NCBI GenBank assembly: GCA_012517325.1
Contig: JAAYVF010000130.1
Location: 1-64,000 of the forward strand
DNA: 64,000 bases
Source: Myxococcales bacterium
GTDB taxonomy: Bacteria > Lernaellota > Lernaellaia > Lernaellales > Lernaellaceae
Direction: 5' to 3'
The translations under genes were made by a program, and so were the position numbers. Below are positions 61,909-64,000 of the stretch, one piece after another. Positions within the stretch are counted from its first letter, which is position 1; the number at the start of each line of letters is the position of its first letter. The notes under the pieces are model-generated. The model did not search any database. It was not told the DNA's origin and was given only the letters and a program-made list of their open reading frames with translations.

Positions 61909-64000
61909 TTACCGGCAATCGCGCCGATCGGCAACTTGCTCGCCGGCGTCGAATTGGCCGGGGATGCCGGGCACCGGCCTGGCCGGGCGATCGTTGACGA
62001 TCAATTCGCGCAGGCGATGGCCCGGGTCGTCGACGGCGATCCGCCACCCGGCGCGTTCCGCGGACTCGATCGTCAGGCGCAACCGGCCGTCGGCGAACGA
62101 AACGAGCGCCGCCGCGCAACGATCGAGCGCCCAGACCCGCTCCCGCTCCAGATCGACGTAGACCTGGCCGAATTGCCGGTAGGTCATCCCGGCGGCGTAA
62201 AGCGCCGTGCCGCAACCCCAATCGGGCGAAAGGTAACCGGCGGTCATTTCGTCGCGTCCCGTGTGGCCGTAATTTTCGAGGATCGCGCCCCGGTCGCGCG
62301 GACGGAGATGAATCAGGTTCCCCGGCGCAACTGGCTGCATTTCCTCGGCCAGCATGGTGGTGAACGAGGCGCGCAGCGCCGCCAGCGCCCGCTCCAGCAT
62401 CTCCGGCCGGCGCGTGGCGCGGTACAGGTCGAAGTACAATGGGACGAACAACCCCTGCCGCGCGTCGTTGAATTCGGCGTCAGCGTTCATCACCGCGAAA
62501 CCGCCGAAGGTATCGATGGAAAGTCGCGGATGATCGAACACCTGCTGGAACTGGCTGAGCCGGCCGGTCAGCCGTTCCGCCAGCGACAGCCACTTTTCGT
62601 CCTCGGTCGCGAGGTAGACGTCCAGGGCCGCGCACGCCGCCCAATACATGCTGAGTGAATTGACCGGAAAACAGCCGGTGAAGGGCTCCGGCCCGTCCTG
62701 CCCGGTGGGTCGCCCGGCGCAGGAATAAAGCAATTCGAAATCGAACCACTTTTCCTCGGGCAACACTTCCCTTTCGACGAACGACAACGATGCTTTCGCC
62801 GCCGCGAGCCAACGGTCGTCGGGCGCCAGGCGATGCAGGCGCGCCCAGAACATCGCCGGGGCCGCCGTCGACGCGCTGCGCGCCAGGATTTCCTGGGCCT
62901 GTAGTCCGTGCGGACCGGCCTCCATCCAAGCAGGCACCGAACCATCCGTCTGTTGATGGGTCAGCAGAAATTCCGCCAGCCGCGCGCTCCGGGCAAGGAT
63001 GCGCGGATCGGGCGCGATCCATTCATGCCATTCGAGCAGGTGGAAGGCGGTGACCGCCGCGTCCGGCAAATGATAGGCGTCGATCATCTCGAAGGCGCGG
63101 GTGCCGCGCCGCCAGCTCACCTTGCCGTCCGGAATCAGGCAGATCGACGGCGGACAACCCTCGTCCAGCGGCGCCGCCAGCGCCAGTTCGACGATCCGCC
63201 GCGCGCGGCCGCGCAAGACGGTATCGCCGGAGCGCCCGGCGTGTAGCGCCGCGCCCAAGGCGGTGCGCGCCTGATTGAACCAGCATTGAAAAGAAACGAT
63301 CGGCAGCACCTTCAGCCGGCCGGCGTGCAGAAAACCGGTCAGCAGCCGGTAACCGAGCGGGTGCAGGAACAGCGAGGTCTGCACCATCCCCATCAGCTTG
63401 ATCATGCCGCCCTGGTGCTTGAGGTAGGAGCGGAACTCCTTTTCGCCCATGACCGCCGGCGCGCTGCCGGCGGTGACGGTCTGGGTGATCATCCCCGCCA
63501 CGGGCCGTCCTTCATGGTGAAACTCGCGATAAAGGTCCTCGCGGAAGATGCGCCCGACGACCAGATCCCCCGCCGCGGCGAACGGCAGCATTTGCGGCTC
63601 GCAGCCCGCTTTACGGGAAAAGCGATCCCAGGCGAAGGAGGCCACCTCGGCCAGCGGCAGTTCGCCATGCAGCGGCCGTTCGAGCAGGTAATGACTCGTC
63701 CGGATGATGGTGTCGCGCGGGATGGCGCTGTCGGCGCGGGACTTTTCGAAAAAGATGTGCCCCTGCGTCCGCCAGGCGCCGAGCCCGAACGAAAAAACCG
63801 AATTGCCGTCCTCGTTCCGCCGTAAAAAGTTCAGATAAAGCCGGCCGTAAACCGGCCACATCGCGACATCCGCGACCAGCGCGATCGCCCGCGAGCCGGC
63901 CCCGGCGATTACCGCCGGCGTCCGCCAAACCTGATCCGCCATGACGAATTTCTCGCCCGGCCGCAAATAGGGAACCCACGCCTTGTCCGCCGGTCCGCCG
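61909..64000 (-). CDS. Partial protein of unknown function with alpha/alpha-barrel-like region
   Basis: At least 697 codons; the frame stays open to the right edge (reading ...WVPYLRPGEKFVMADQ), so the start lies outside the window. Residues with helices and aromatic-rich turns (for example VTAFHLLEWHEWI, PAWMEAGPHGLQAQEIL, GCFPVNSLSMYWAACAALDVYL, LENYGHTGRDEMTAGYLSPDW) suggest an alpha/alpha toroid as in glycosidases or terpene cyclases. I recognise no active site. It stops 37 bases before the GPI-PLD-like gene start, in the same direction, so they may be co-transcribed. Confidence 0.7.
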   Translation of the reverse strand, partial: GGPADKAWVPYLRPGEKFVMADQVWRTPAVIAGAGSRAIALVADVAMWPVYGRLYLNFLRRNEDGNSVFSFGLGAWRTQGHIFFEKSRADSAIPRDTIIRTSHYLLERPLHGELPLAEVASFAWDRFSRKAGCEPQMLPFAAAGDLVVGRIFREDLYREFHHEGRPVAGMITQTVTAGSAPAVMGEKEFRSYLKHQGGMIKLMGMVQTSLFLHPLGYRLLTGFLHAGRLKVLPIVSFQCWFNQARTALGAALHAGRSGDTVLRGRARRIVELALAAPLDEGCPPSICLIPDGKVSWRRGTRAFEMIDAYHLPDAAVTAFHLLEWHEWIAPDPRILARSARLAEFLLTHQQTDGSVPAWMEAGPHGLQAQEILARSASTAAPAMFWARLHRLAPDDRWLAAAKASLSFVEREVLPEEKWFDFELLYSCAGRPTGQDGPEPFTGCFPVNSLSMYWAACAALDVYLATEDEKWLSLAERLTGRLSQFQQVFDHPRLSIDTFGGFAVMNADAEFNDARQGLFVPLYFDLYRATRRPEMLERALAALRASFTTMLAEEMQPVAPGNLIHLRPRDRGAILENYGHTGRDEMTAGYLSPDWGCGTALYAAGMTYRQFGQVYVDLERERVWALDRCAAALVSFADGRLRLTIESAERAGWRIAVDDPGHRLRELIVNDRPARPVPGIPGQFDAGEQVADRRDCR

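Overview
The window carries a GC-rich chromosomal segment of a Gram-negative (diderm) bacterium. The outer-membrane genes (an LptE-type lipoprotein, a FadL-type barrel, a porin-like barrel, many lipobox proteins) and core bacterial genes (rpsT, holA, nusB, nrdR, mutY, tkt, the rib genes) show this. Long secreted proteins ending in an Asp-rich tract plus SGCGC, Ig-like and FG-GAP surface proteins, an indolepyruvate:ferredoxin oxidoreductase and an FadR-like operator suggest a delta-proteobacterial or Myxococcota-like lineage, or an uncultured relative. I cannot place it more exactly from the sequence alone. No rRNA, tRNA or CRISPR was seen. No intergenic gap exceeds about 300 bases; the longest, 176-466, holds a terminator and a short palindrome.

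Layout. 1-4900: the end of an unknown gene, an SDR oxidoreductase, a PEBP-like lipoprotein, and a secreted subtilase with an acidic SGCGC tail. 4930-9870: YhfC-type membrane protein, mutY, sirtuin deacylase, transketolase. 10000-19390: envelope proteins (porin-like barrel, alpha/alpha-barrel lipoprotein, pentapeptide/TPR protein, FadL-type barrel with a large Ig-like lipoprotein). 19390-23090: dihydrolipoyl dehydrogenase with two membrane-anchored proteins. 23250-27190: acyl-CoA dehydrogenase behind an FadR-like operator, rpsT, then holA and lptE. 27200-30080: secreted, barrel, PHP and lipoprotein genes. 30220-34250: iorB and an unusual iorA fused to a GltD-like flavoprotein. 34434-36245: a conserved-looking Rossmann protein of unknown role with a strong promoter.

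36300-38600 is an AT-rich island with one large HD-domain gene that looks foreign. 38600-48750 is a long minus-strand block: phosphohexomutase, HAD phosphatase, an orphan M17 N-terminal-like domain, nusB, ribH-ribBA-ribE-ribD, nrdR, rpiB, queE (run through by a small hairpin element), apt, and an nlpD-like gene. It continues into a LOG-like gene, pcm, surE, fetB and fetA, an order that recalls surE-pcm-nlpD of other proteobacteria. 52280-64000: GH13 glucosidase, lipoprotein hydrolase, PfkB kinase, two nitroreductase-like genes, a propionyl-CoA synthetase, a GPI-phospholipase-D-like secreted protein with the same SGCGC tail, and a partial unknown gene.

Together the genes describe an organism that takes up hydrophobic substrates and oxidises fatty acids, aryl pyruvates (from amino acids) and propionate through CoA thioesters, and invests heavily in secreted and surface proteins. 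The most novel-looking items are the shared SGCGC acidic tail, the IorA-GltD fusion, the GPI-PLD-like protein, the AT-rich HD gene, and the five-hairpin element in queE.
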